From Brevundimonas sp. 357 (lineage in GTDB: Bacteria; Pseudomonadota; Alphaproteobacteria; Caulobacterales; Caulobacteraceae): 64,000 bases of DNA. Positions within the stretch are counted from its first letter, which is position 1, and each line of letters opens with the position of its first letter. The notes under the pieces are model-generated. The model made no database searches, was not told where the DNA came from, and was given only the letters and a program-made list of their open reading frames with translations. A program made the position numbers and the translations under genes. Below are positions 46,194-56,338 of the stretch, piece by piece. The stretch is taken from the NCBI RefSeq assembly GCF_003938605.1, contig NZ_RHWX01000006.1:62001-126000 (forward strand), given 5' to 3'.

Positions 46194-47042
46194 ATGCTGA
46201 AGACGCCATTCCGCCTCACCAAACCCGCCGTGCTGACGGCGATCGGCCTGACCCTGATCGGGGGCGCCGTCGTCGCCCAGGTCCAGCCGATGGAGCCGAT
46301 CCAGTGGGACAAGCGCCGCCTGGACCAGCTGGACCGCAACGTCCGCCGTCTGGAACGCGCCCTGACCCAGCGCAACGCGGCCGGCGAGCCGGTGCTGGTC
46401 GAGACGGATCCCGAGGTCGTGGCCCTGCAAGGTCAGGTCTCGATCATGGAGCGCCGCCTCAGCGACGTGGAGCAGACCTTCCAGCGCATGAACGCCGACA
46501 GCGAGCGTCTGACCTTCCAACTGGACGAGGTCACGCGTGAGAACACGCAGATGAGCCGCCGCCTGCGCGATCTGGAAGGCCGCGTCGAGCGCGCCGAAAA
46601 GGCCGCCGAGGAAGCCGCTGAACTGAACGGCCCGATCGTCGCCAACTCGCCGACCGGCGACGCGGCGCAGGATCTGCAGGCCGCCATGCGTCTGGCGGGC
46701 GAGGACGCCGCGCGCGGCGGACGCGCGTTGGAAACCGTCATCGTCACCTGGCCGAACACGCCCCAGGCGCGCGAGGCCAACAGCCGTCTGGGCGATCTGC
46801 ACGTCGCCGCGCGCGACAACGCCTCGGCGGTCCAGGCCTACGCCGCCGCCCTGAACGGCTGGCCGCGCACGCCGTGGGCGCCAGAAACGACGCTGAAGCT
46901 GGCCGAGGCCCTGCGCGCCAGCGACCGCGCGACCCAGGCTTGCGGCGCCCTGACCGAGTTCGGCCGCCGCTACGCCGAGGCGGCCACGGCGGCGCAGAAG
47001 ACCCGCGCGACCCAACTGCGGACGCGCGCCAACTGCAGCTGA
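46194..47042 (+). CDS. cpoB: Tol-Pal coordinator protein CpoB (YbgF)
   Basis: 282 residues. The hydrophobic N-terminus ends in GGAVVAQVQP. A coiled coil follows (DQLDRNVRRLERALTQR; VEQTFQRMNADSERLTFQLD) that would trimerise. TPR units come next (TWPNTPQAREANSRLGDLH; NGWPRTPWAPETTLKLAEAL). In E. coli CpoB links Tol to cell-wall synthesis. The stop overlaps the tilS start (TGATG). Confidence 0.94.
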   Translation: MLKTPFRLTKPAVLTAIGLTLIGGAVVAQVQPMEPIQWDKRRLDQLDRNVRRLERALTQRNAAGEPVLVETDPEVVALQGQVSIMERRLSDVEQTFQRMNADSERLTFQLDEVTRENTQMSRRLRDLEGRVERAEKAAEEAAELNGPIVANSPTGDAAQDLQAAMRLAGEDAARGGRALETVIVTWPNTPQAREANSRLGDLHVAARDNASAVQAYAAALNGWPRTPWAPETTLKLAEALRASDRATQACGALTEFGRRYAEAATAAQKTRATQLRTRANCS

Positions 47043-48334
47043 TGGATGATCTGACCGGGCGGGTCTTCGCCCGGCTGGACGCGCGCCTGAACCATCTTGG
47101 ACCCGAGCCGGTCGCCCTGGCCCTGTCGGGCGGGGGCGACTCCATGGCCCTGCTGGACCTCGCCGCCGCATGGGCGCGGGCGAGGGGACGGCGGCTGTTG
47201 GCCTTGACGGTCGACCACAATCTCCACCCCGACAGTGCTGACTGGACCCGTTTCGCCGCCGAAGCCGCGCGCGCGGCGGGCGCTGACTGGCGGGGGCTGG
47301 TCTGGCAGGGCGCGCGCGGCGGCCCCGGCGCCCCTGCGCGGGCGCGCGCGGCGCGCCACGTCCTGCTGGCCGAGGCCGCGCGGGAAGCAGGCGCGCGCGT
47401 CATGCTGACCGGCCACACCGCCGACGATGTCGCAGAGGGCGACTGGATGCGGGCCGAGGGCGCGACGCTGGGCCGCCTGCGCGAGACGTCGCCGTCGCCT
47501 GCCTGGCCGGAAGGGCGCGGGCTGTTGCTATTGCGGCCTGTGCTGGGCGAGGGGCGTGTGGCGCTGCGGGATCATTTGCGCGCGCGCGGCCTGACATGGC
47601 TGGAAGACCCCGCCAACGCGGACCTGCGCTATGGGCGGGGCAGGGCGCGGGCTGCTCTGGCGCAGGCGCTTAATGCTGTTGAGCCTTCCTCGGTCCTCGT
47701 TTTTTCGCGCGCAGCTCATGAGCCGGGCGATCAGGCTTGGGTCGGGGTTCTGCCTTTATCGCGCGACCTGCCCGCCTCGGTGCTGGCCGCCGTCCTGTTG
47801 TGCGTAGGCGGAGGCGCGACGCCGCCGCGCGGGGATCGCCTGGCGACCCTGCAGGCGCGGCTGGCGGGAGGCGAGGATTTCACCGCCGTCCTGTGCGGCG
47901 CTCGCGTCGAGGCGGCCGGCGGCTGTGTTCAGGCGATGCGCGAACCGGGAGAATGGAAACGCCGCCCCTCCGCCTCGCTGGCCCTGACTCCGGGCCGGTC
48001 GGCCGTCTGGGACGGGCGCTTCGAGATCACTACCGATAGGCCTGACCTGCGCGTCGAGGCGGCGGTCGGGCGGTTGGCGCGGTTGTCGGATCAGGATCGC
48101 GCCGTTCTGGCGCCGCTTCCGCCCGCCGCGCGGGCCGCCGCACCGATTCTGATCGACCCCGAGGGGCGGACGGTGCTGGCCTGGCGCGGGGCGGATGTAA
48201 GGGCGCTGGGGCTGCGTCGCCTGGCGCTCGCTTTGGCGGCTTTCGGGGGCGAAACGACGCAGGAAGACGGACTCTTTCAATCCCTTCATGGCGAAACGCC
48301 GCCGTCTGACCTATTTTCAGAGAAAGACTGCTGA
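47042..48334 (+). CDS. tilS: tRNA(Ile)-lysidine synthetase
   Basis: 430 residues from the ATG at 47042. The PP-loop ATP-binding motif is LALSGGGDSMALLDLAAAW. The substrate-side motifs LTVDHNLHPDSADW and VMLTGHTADDVAEGDWMR follow. The C-terminal region is divergent. It adds lysidine to the wobble base of the tRNA reading AUA, an essential step. It overlaps cpoB by one base and is followed by ftsH after 42 bases. Confidence 0.95.
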   Translation: MDDLTGRVFARLDARLNHLGPEPVALALSGGGDSMALLDLAAAWARARGRRLLALTVDHNLHPDSADWTRFAAEAARAAGADWRGLVWQGARGGPGAPARARAARHVLLAEAAREAGARVMLTGHTADDVAEGDWMRAEGATLGRLRETSPSPAWPEGRGLLLLRPVLGEGRVALRDHLRARGLTWLEDPANADLRYGRGRARAALAQALNAVEPSSVLVFSRAAHEPGDQAWVGVLPLSRDLPASVLAAVLLCVGGGATPPRGDRLATLQARLAGGEDFTAVLCGARVEAAGGCVQAMREPGEWKRRPSASLALTPGRSAVWDGRFEITTDRPDLRVEAAVGRLARLSDQDRAVLAPLPPAARAAAPILIDPEGRTVLAWRGADVRALGLRRLALALAAFGGETTQEDGLFQSLHGETPPSDLFSEKDC

Positions 48335-48376
48335 TCGACGGACCGAGCGCGGCCGCGTCGAGGAACCGAGGACCGA

Positions 48377-50353
<1,977 letters not shown>

Positions 50354-50379
50354 TCTTCCGGACAGGCTGAATCAAGGAG

Positions 50380-50407
50380 GGGCGAGCCGCGAGGCTCGCC
50401 CTTTTTT
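50380..50407 (+). terminator. Intrinsic terminator of ftsH
   Basis: GGGCGAGCC, loop GCGA, GGCTCGCCC and six T bases. A perfect 9-bp stem 26 bases after the stop. It closes the ruvC-ftsH block. Confidence 0.93.
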
Positions 50408-50444
50408 CGTGCGTGGCGACACGTAATTCGACTCATAAGAACTT

Positions 50445-50459
50445 GTTTGTAATTTAAAC
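50445..50459. promoter_or_regulatory. AT-rich promoter with an inverted repeat
   Basis: GTTT-N7-AAAC (50445-50459) lies in an AT-rich stretch (50415-50475), about 40 bases before the acyltransferase ATG. A GACTC site, of the GANTC type methylated by CcrM in Caulobacterales, lies at 50430-50434. Both could matter for regulation; neither is proven. Confidence 0.35.
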
Positions 50460-50500
50460 TAGTCTGTGAGATATGGCGTTCTCCGCAACAGGAGGGCGCC

Positions 50501-51715
50501 ATGACGGCATCCGCATTCGAACAAACCGAACGCCTGCACGGCCTCGACGGGCTGCGGGGCGCGGCCTTGCTGCTGGGGGTGGTGCTGCACGCCACCCTGT
50601 CCTTCTTTCCCGCCCAGATCTGGATCGTGGCCGACGACCAGAAGTCGGTCTGGGCCAGCGGGCTCTTCTTCGTCATTCACCTGTTTCGTATGGGGAGCTT
50701 CTTCCTGATCGCCGGCCTGTTCGCCCGCATGATGCTGAAGCGGCGCGGCGTGATGGGCTTCATCAAGGATCGGATGGTCCGCATCGCCGGGCCGCTGGCG
50801 GCCTTCTGGGGGCCGGTGCTGGCGGGGATCGTGGCGGTGCTGATCTGGAACGCTTCGCTGATGGGGCTGGCCGCCGCCGACGCCCCGCCGCCGCCCAAGT
50901 ATGACTGGACCAACATCCCCCTGACCCATCTGTGGTTCCTGTGGGTGCTGCTGTGGTTCTACGCCGCCCTGGTGATCGTGCAGGCCGTCGTCGCTCGGCT
51001 GGATCGGGCGGGGCGTCTGGGGCGAGGGCTGGACCGGCTGGCCGGCGGCCTGATCGGGCCGTGGGGGCCGCTGGTGCTGAGCGCGCCCTTGGCCCTGGCC
51101 CTGTGGTTCGAGCAGAACTGGATCGCCTTCTTCGGCATTCCGACGCCGGACGCGGGTCTGGTTCCCGAGACTTCGGCCCTGGTCGGGTTCGGGCTGGCCT
51201 TCGGCGTAGGCGTGCTGCTGGACCGTCGTCGCGACCTGCTGAAGCGGATGGAGGTCTGGGCGCCGGCCTGGCTGGGGCTGGCCCTGGGCGCGGGGACGAC
51301 GGCGTTGATGCTGTCAGGCGGACCGGCGCCCGTGCTGACGCCGATGACCGATCCGGCGACCAAGGCCATGACGGCGGCGGCCTTCGGCGTGGCGACCTAC
51401 GCCAGCATGTTCGCCGTCGTCGGCCTGGCCCTGAGGTTCTGGTCGGGACACAGCGCCCTGCGGCGCTATCTGGCCGACGCCTCCTACTGGATCTACATCG
51501 TCCATCTGCCGCTGGTGATGGCGGCCCAGGTGGTGGTGAAGGACTGGCCGCTGCTCTGGCCGGTCAAGCTGATGATCGTAGTGGTCGGGGTCATGGCCGT
51601 CTGTCTGGCCAGCTATGAGCTGACGGTGCGCCACGGCTTCATGGGGCGCTGGCTGAACGGGCGGCGCGTGCCTTGGCGCAAGGCGCGTGTCGGCGCCCCG
51701 CTCGCCGCCGAATAG
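50501..51715 (+). CDS. Acyltransferase-3 family membrane protein
   Basis: 404 residues with about ten hydrophobic segments. The opening ERLHGLDGLRGAALLLGVVL with its conserved histidine and arginine, and the later FRMGSFFLIAGLFARMMLKR, are typical of the OpgC-like branch of acyltransferase-3 proteins. These move acyl groups onto sugars or other periplasmic molecules. The acceptor is unknown. It is the first gene of a run with a membrane protein and a small regulator. Confidence 0.9.
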   Translation: MTASAFEQTERLHGLDGLRGAALLLGVVLHATLSFFPAQIWIVADDQKSVWASGLFFVIHLFRMGSFFLIAGLFARMMLKRRGVMGFIKDRMVRIAGPLAAFWGPVLAGIVAVLIWNASLMGLAAADAPPPPKYDWTNIPLTHLWFLWVLLWFYAALVIVQAVVARLDRAGRLGRGLDRLAGGLIGPWGPLVLSAPLALALWFEQNWIAFFGIPTPDAGLVPETSALVGFGLAFGVGVLLDRRRDLLKRMEVWAPAWLGLALGAGTTALMLSGGPAPVLTPMTDPATKAMTAAAFGVATYASMFAVVGLALRFWSGHSALRRYLADASYWIYIVHLPLVMAAQVVVKDWPLLWPVKLMIVVVGVMAVCLASYELTVRHGFMGRWLNGRRVPWRKARVGAPLAAE

Positions 51716-51779
51716 CTTGCCAACCTTGGCGGCTGCGTCCATCCGGAGGGGGCAGCCGCGTCGCGCCAGGAATCACCCG

Positions 51780-52418
51780 ATGACCGACAAGTCCCGCACG
51801 CCCGAAGCCGACCTCGCCTTCATGCGCTCGATCGTTGAGGGCAACGGGCGACCGCCGATGACCCTGGCCGTCTGTTATCTGGCGGGGGGGCTGCTGTACG
51901 GCCTGCAGTGCCTGTTCCACGTCGGACAGGTGATCGGCCTGATCCGCTGGCCCGATCTGGCCAATCTGGTCTTTGTCGTCGGCATCACCGTCGCCTTCCT
52001 GGCGGTCCTGACCTGGGCGATCCTGAAGGACCGCAAGGCCGGCGCGTCCAACCGGGGGCCGCTGGCGACGCGGGTGACGAACGCCGCGTTCAGCGCCACG
52101 GGCATGGCCAACGCCGCCGTGGTCATCGTCTTCGCCGTGGGGGCGGTGAGGGACCAGGACTTCGCCGTCTGGCTCTATTACGCCGCCATCGTCTTCGCCC
52201 TGCAGGCGGCGGCCTGGTATGTGGCCTGGGTGCTGAAGAAGAAGGGCTGGATGCTGGCGGTGTCGCTGGGCGGATGGGTCACGGCGGTGGCCCTGGGCGT
52301 GCTGGTGCGCCAGCCGGTGGCCTATCTGGGCGTCTGCACCCTGGCGCTGTTCCTTCTGTTCGCCCTGCCGGGCTGGATCCTGTTCCGCGACGCCCGCGCG
52401 GGCGTGAAGGCCGGCTGA
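51780..52418 (+). CDS. Multi-helix membrane protein of unknown function
   Basis: 212 residues with six or so hydrophobic segments, for example TLAVCYLAGGLLYGLQCLF and NLVFVVGITVAFLAVLTWAI. The N-terminus is polar (MTDKSRTPEADLAFMRSIVE). No family is recognised with certainty. It stops four bases before a small winged-helix regulator gene; such membrane-protein and regulator pairs often form one unit. Confidence 0.8.
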   Translation: MTDKSRTPEADLAFMRSIVEGNGRPPMTLAVCYLAGGLLYGLQCLFHVGQVIGLIRWPDLANLVFVVGITVAFLAVLTWAILKDRKAGASNRGPLATRVTNAAFSATGMANAAVVIVFAVGAVRDQDFAVWLYYAAIVFALQAAAWYVAWVLKKKGWMLAVSLGGWVTAVALGVLVRQPVAYLGVCTLALFLLFALPGWILFRDARAGVKAG

Positions 52419-52422
52419 CGCC

Positions 52423-52728
52423 ATGGGTCTGGCGGATTGCTTTGGACGGATCGACGAGGTCATCCACGGCCGCATGCGGTTGGGGATCATGGTCTATCTG
52501 GCCGATGTCGAAGCGGCGGACTTCACCGAACTGAAGACGGTGCTGGAGGCGACCCAGGGCAATCTGTCGGTCCATCTTAAGAAGCTGGAGGAGGCGGGCT
52601 ATGTCGCCATCAGCAAGAGCTTCGTGAACAACAAGCCCCTGACCCGCATCGCCATCACGTCGGAGGGGCGGGCGGCGTTCGCCGCCTATCTGGACGCCCT
52701 AGGCGGACTGATCGGACGAAAGGGCTGA
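52423..52728 (+). CDS. Small winged-helix transcriptional regulator
   Basis: 101 residues. The helix-turn-helix is seen in FTELKTVLEATQGNLSVHLK, followed by KLEEAGYVAISKSFVNNKPL and the wing TRIAITSEGRAAFAAYL. This is the single-domain type (HTH_34/YjcD-like) often found beside a membrane protein. It lies four bases after the membrane gene and probably regulates that locus. Confidence 0.88.
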   Translation: MGLADCFGRIDEVIHGRMRLGIMVYLADVEAADFTELKTVLEATQGNLSVHLKKLEEAGYVAISKSFVNNKPLTRIAITSEGRAAFAAYLDALGGLIGRKG

Positions 52729-52755
52729 CGCCGGGGCGGCGTCAGCACCGATTAT

Positions 52756-53175
52756 CTAGTGAGCGGCGGCCTGGGCGAGATCTTCGTCCTCGACCTTGAC
52801 CAGGGTCAGCTTGCGCACGGCGCCGGACGGGTCCGGCCAGGTGATCGACTGGCCTTCCTTCAGACCGATCAGACCGGCTCCGACATAGGACAGGATGGAG
52901 ACGCGGCCGGCGTCGATGTCGGCTTCCTTGGGCAGGACCAGCTGAACGCGACGCACGTCGGGGCTGTGATCGTCTGAGTACTGAAGCCATCGATTCAGGG
53001 TGACGACGTTCTTGGGCATGGCCTTGGGCTCGCACACCTTGGCGCGGTCCAGTTCCTGTTGCAGCAGGCCTGCGGGGCCCGAGCCGGGCAGGTCGCCGAC
53101 CAGGCGGTCCAGGGCGTCGAAGTCGTCGCTGCGAAGCGTGATGGCGGGCAGGGCGCCCTTGCGGGGGGTGGTCAT
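52756..53175 (-). CDS. rnk: Nucleoside diphosphate kinase regulator Rnk-like
   Basis: 139 residues. The N-terminal part (ITLRSDDFDALDRLVGDLPG) lacks the full GreA coiled coil. The C-terminal half is the GreA/GreB-like domain (VRRVQLVLPKEADIDAGRVS, then ILSYVGAGLIGLKEGQSITW). Rnk binds RNA polymerase and competes with GreA/GreB. It lies 30 bases downstream of a small Pro-rich gene on the same strand. Confidence 0.93.
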   Translation of the reverse strand: MTTPRKGALPAITLRSDDFDALDRLVGDLPGSGPAGLLQQELDRAKVCEPKAMPKNVVTLNRWLQYSDDHSPDVRRVQLVLPKEADIDAGRVSILSYVGAGLIGLKEGQSITWPDPSGAVRKLTLVKVEDEDLAQAAAH

Positions 53176-53205
53176 GAGGAAAACTCTCTGGAAATTCGGG
53201 CGACG

Positions 53206-53382
53206 TCAGGCGGCCGAGGGGCCGTCATCGTCGGGATGTTTTGGGTCAAGGTGTTCTGGGTGGGCATGTTCGGGGTCGGACGGCGCCTCGGGCGCGGTCG
53301 GCCTCCGAAAGGGAATGATGTCGGCGCCGCGCGGCGGTTCGCCGGGACGGTTGTCGTCCGTGGTGTCTGGGCGGCGTGTCAT
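53206..53382 (-). CDS. Small Pro-rich hypothetical protein
   Basis: 58 residues from the ATG at 53380-53382, low complexity, rich in Pro, Asp and Arg, with a short ordered-looking motif GADIIPFRRP. A TTG two codons upstream is the only other start, and neither has a clear ribosome site. It could be a leader gene of rnk. Weak call. Confidence 0.35.
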   Translation of the reverse strand: MTRRPDTTDDNRPGEPPRGADIIPFRRPTAPEAPSDPEHAHPEHLDPKHPDDDGPSAA

Positions 53383-53597
53383 GCGCAAATCTACGCGAGC
53401 GGCCCCAGGCCGGCGCGGTCCTGCAAAATGAATGGGGAAACAGGAGACTTAAAGCAACTTGGTCCCGTAACGGGCGCCCGGCGCAGGGCGCACGGCGGAC
53501 CGCTACGGGTTAAAGGCCTTCGACGCGGCGTCCCGCGTGGGTGAGGCGTCGAGCCTGGCTGACGAAGCGTTCCATTGCCTTTAGAGGCTGGACCCAG

Positions 53598-53620
53598 GCG
53601 CGGTGAAAGTCAAACCGCGC
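53598..53620 (+). promoter_or_regulatory. Hairpin in the folP leader
   Basis: GCGCGGT (53598-53604) pairs with ACCGCGC (53614-53620) around a nine-base A-rich loop. It ends four bases before the ribosome site GGAG of folP and so could affect initiation. Confidence 0.4.
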
Positions 53621-53639
53621 TCTCTGGAGTCGATGTCGC

Positions 53640-54476
53640 ATGACCCATCAATCCCTCGTGAAGCCGCCGCTCGTCATGGGCATCGTCAACGTCACGCCGG
53701 ACAGCTTTTCCGACGGCGGGCGGCACGCCACGATCGAGGCCGCCCTGGCGCATGCGATGAGGTTGATCGACCGGGGCGCCGATGTGCTGGACATCGGGGG
53801 CGAAAGCACGCGGCCCGGCTCGGACCCGGTCGATGAAGCCGAAGAGATCGTTCGCGTCGCGCCGCTGATCGCCGCCATCCGCGCGCGTTGGGACGGCCGG
53901 ATCAGCATCGACACCATGAAGCCCGGCGTCGCCCGCGCCGCCGTCGCCGCCGGGGCGACGATGTGGAACGACGTGACGGCCCTGAGCCATGCGCCCGACA
54001 GTCTGGCGACCGCCGCCGAGTTGGGCTGTGAGGTGGTGCTGATGCATATGAAGGGCGCGCCCAAGACGATGCAGGACGACCCGCGTTATGATGACGTCAC
54101 GGCCGAGGTCATGGCGCATCTGGCGGCGCGGGTCGAGGCGGCCATGGCGGCGGGCGTGGCGCGCGAGAAGATCTGGCTGGACCCCGGCATCGGCTTCGCC
54201 AAGACGACGGCGCATAATCTGACGCTGACGGCGCGGTTGGACGCCCTGGTCGATCTGGGCTTTCCCGTTCTCTACGCCGCCAGCCGCAAGCGGCTAATCC
54301 AGGGTGTGGACGAGACGGCCGTCACCGCGACCGACCGGCTGGGCGGCTCCTTGGCTTTGGCGATGGAGGGGGCGCGCCGTGGGGCAAGGATGGTTCGGGT
54401 CCACGACGTGCGCGAGACGGTCCAGGCGCTGAAGGTCCAGGCCGCGGTGGCTGACCTGTTCTCAGTCCGGCGTTGA
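53640..54476 (+). CDS. folP: Dihydropteroate synthase
   Basis: 278 residues. It joins pABA to the pterin diphosphate in folate synthesis and is the sulfonamide target. Motifs: MGIVNVTPDSFSDGG near the start, DIGGESTRPGSDPVDEAEE, LSIDT-type strand (ISIDTMKPGVARAAV), MHMKGAPKTMQ and LDPGIGFAKTTAHN. The C-terminal SRKR motif is present (AASRKRLIQG). It lies after a 257-bp gap and its 3' end overlaps the converging lipoprotein gene by 15 bases. Confidence 0.97.
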   Translation: MTHQSLVKPPLVMGIVNVTPDSFSDGGRHATIEAALAHAMRLIDRGADVLDIGGESTRPGSDPVDEAEEIVRVAPLIAAIRARWDGRISIDTMKPGVARAAVAAGATMWNDVTALSHAPDSLATAAELGCEVVLMHMKGAPKTMQDDPRYDDVTAEVMAHLAARVEAAMAAGVAREKIWLDPGIGFAKTTAHNLTLTARLDALVDLGFPVLYAASRKRLIQGVDETAVTATDRLGGSLALAMEGARRGARMVRVHDVRETVQALKVQAAVADLFSVRR

Positions 54477-55199
54477 CGTCGCGGACGCGGCGGCCGGCTC
54501 CGCCTGGTCGCGGCCTTTGGCGTAATAGCCGCCGCACAGCTTGATAGTCCCGTCCAGAGACCGGCCGGTTCCGAACACGGCGGGCGTATGAACGGCCTGG
54601 GTGATGGGGGCCGAGACATTGGGGAAGTTGGCGGACAGATAGGCGCGAACATTGTCGCGCCAGCCTTCGACCCGGTCTGGCGGGGTGAGGTCCGGCCGCG
54701 GCGTATCGAACAGGTAGAAGAACTGGTTCTGCATGGCCTGACGCGGAACCCGGCCGTCTCTCGTCGCTTCTTGCAACTCCGTCAGGCTGGTGTTGGGGTT
54801 GTAGCGACCGACGAAGACGACTTCGCCTGGCCGGACGTCGAAACGAACCGTGCCGTTGTTGTAGCAGACGCCCCATTGGCTGATCCGCAAATCGGCAATC
54901 GCATAGACTCCGGGTTTGGCCTGTCCGACCAGGTAGGATCGCTCGCTGACTGCGGCGGACTGGGGATCAATGCCTGCCCAGCCGCCGAAGAAGTTGGCGG
55001 TGATCTTGCCGGTGGCGGGGTCGAACGCCATGACGCCGAGATTGTACTGGGCGTGAGCGCGCAAGTCTTCGGTCGGCTCCACCTCGATGACTACAAGGCC
55101 GATATCAGACGAGGAAGAAACGCTGATGTCCTTTGGCGTAGCCGCGCAGGCGGCCGTCATAAGAACGCCCAAGGCCACGAAGACCATACGCAGGTTCAT
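54462..55199 (-). CDS. Predicted lipoprotein of unknown function
   Basis: 245 residues. The signal peptide ends in the lipobox TAAC with the lipidated cysteine at residue 18. The mature part is beta-rich (GLVVIEVEPTEDL, then FDVRPGEVVFVGRYNPNTSL), with a late SLDGTIKLCGGYYAKGRDQ. It resembles small envelope-sensing lipoproteins but no family is clear. It converges on folP with a 15-base overlap. Confidence 0.8.
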   Translation of the reverse strand: MNLRMVFVALGVLMTAACAATPKDISVSSSSDIGLVVIEVEPTEDLRAHAQYNLGVMAFDPATGKITANFFGGWAGIDPQSAAVSERSYLVGQAKPGVYAIADLRISQWGVCYNNGTVRFDVRPGEVVFVGRYNPNTSLTELQEATRDGRVPRQAMQNQFFYLFDTPRPDLTPPDRVEGWRDNVRAYLSANFPNVSAPITQAVHTPAVFGTGRSLDGTIKLCGGYYAKGRDQAEPAAASATSTPD

Positions 55200-55288
55200 G
55201 TCATCATTCCCTGATACCGGCGTTCACTGGTACGGTAGGAGCGAGACTTCGCCAAGAGGGAAGAGCGCGGCCCAGGCAGGCGGTCGGC

Positions 55289-55762
55289 TTAAACCTCGGG
55301 CTTCCAGGCGGCTGCGACCTGATCGGGAAAGCGGTCGATGATGAAGGACGGCTCGATGGCTCGTTCCAGCCAGAGCTTGGCCCCGGCGAGGACAAGGGTG
55401 AAGCCTTCCATCGCTTCGAGAGCGGCCTTTACGCCTGAATCGGAGGTTGCGAAGCCGCGATTGGTGATTTCGACCCAGGTCGCGACTCCACGATCATCGA
55501 ATGTCCATTCGACCTCGGTGGGAATCTCGTCCAGATCCCATTCAATCAGGATGCGGCGGTTCGGCTCCAACGCCTTGACCAGCAGTCGGCTGACGACGCC
55601 GTACATGCCCCATGTCCAGGTAACGTGGGCGCCTGGCGTCAGGCGCCGGTCCGCATGGGTGAACCAGAACCATGACGTCACCCCTGGCTCGGTGAAGGCC
55701 TGATAGACTTCGTCGGTCGGCCGACGGATCAACATTCCAGTCTTCACCAAAGGTGCTTCCAT
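55289..55762 (-). CDS. SRPBCC family protein
   Basis: 157 residues, START-like fold: opening KTGMLIRRPTDEVYQAFTEP, then GVTSWFWFTHADRRL and LEPNRRILIEWDLDE, ending with the AHSA1-like helix EGFTLVLAGAKLWLERAI. It binds an unknown hydrophobic ligand. It stands alone between the lipoprotein and the exporter genes, divergent from the latter. Confidence 0.88.
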   Translation of the reverse strand: MEAPLVKTGMLIRRPTDEVYQAFTEPGVTSWFWFTHADRRLTPGAHVTWTWGMYGVVSRLLVKALEPNRRILIEWDLDEIPTEVEWTFDDRGVATWVEITNRGFATSDSGVKAALEAMEGFTLVLAGAKLWLERAIEPSFIIDRFPDQVAAAWKPEV

Positions 55763-55996
55763 GTACCCATCCTTACCATGAAATTCGTGTGACGAAGCTC
55801 ATCAGATCGCGATCTTTGCATCGGACTTGCTGAATTCTACCAAATCCGTCTGCTCTTTCCTTAAGAACGACGTGCATTATTTTTTGGTCTGAGTATCAAA
55901 GTTCGATCTTCAGCCCTCTTTTGAGGGGGCAGTCGGGGCTGGGCAAGAAGACGGTTCTGTCTTGTCTGAGGCGCCGCCATCGGCCATGCAGCCGTC

Positions 55997-56338
55997 ATGT
56001 CCTGGCTTCTGTCTATCAATCCGTGGTTGGTGCTTGTGGTTGCGGGCCTGTTTGAGGTGGGCTGGGCCTCCGGCGTCAAATATGTCGGTGTTCAGAGACC
56101 GCTGATCTCATTGGGCGTGGCCGTGGCCCTGGCCGCCAGCATGGTGGGCCTGTGGGCCGCCACGCAGAAGTTGCCGGTGGGCACGGCCTATGCGGTCTGG
56201 ACCGGCATCGGTGCGGTTGGCGCGGCTGTGGTCGGGATCGTGGTCTATGGCGAGCCGGCGACGGCGGTGCGGGCTGTCTGCATCCTGTTGATCGTGGCCG
56301 GCATCGTCGGGCTGAAGCTCTTCTCGGGGGCCCACTGA
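55997..56338 (+). CDS. gdx: SMR-family guanidinium-type exporter
   Basis: 113 residues, four helices. The membrane-embedded glutamate lies in LVVAGLFEVGWASGVKY. The later helix KLPVGTAYAVWTGIGAVGAA is diagnostic for the Gdx/SugE branch, whose members export guanidinium in exchange for protons, rather than the EmrE drug-pump branch. I found no guanidine riboswitch upstream. The stop overlaps the thiD start (TGATG). Confidence 0.9.
   Translation: MSWLLSINPWLVLVVAGLFEVGWASGVKYVGVQRPLISLGVAVALAASMVGLWAATQKLPVGTAYAVWTGIGAVGAAVVGIVVYGEPATAVRAVCILLIVAGIVGLKLFSGAH

Noticed and set aside
53383..53597. Possible tRNA or small RNA before folP
   Set aside because: Several short GC stems exist, but no cloverleaf with T-loop and acceptor features could be formed.
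55763..55996. Possible guanidine riboswitch before the Gdx-type exporter
   Set aside because: I looked for the paired ACGR-loop hairpins of guanidine-II and the guanidine-III pattern. The AAGAC...GTCTT hairpin near 55948-55965 does not have the required loops.
56200..56337. TPP riboswitch for thiD
   Set aside because: thiD is translationally coupled to the exporter gene and its upstream region is coding.
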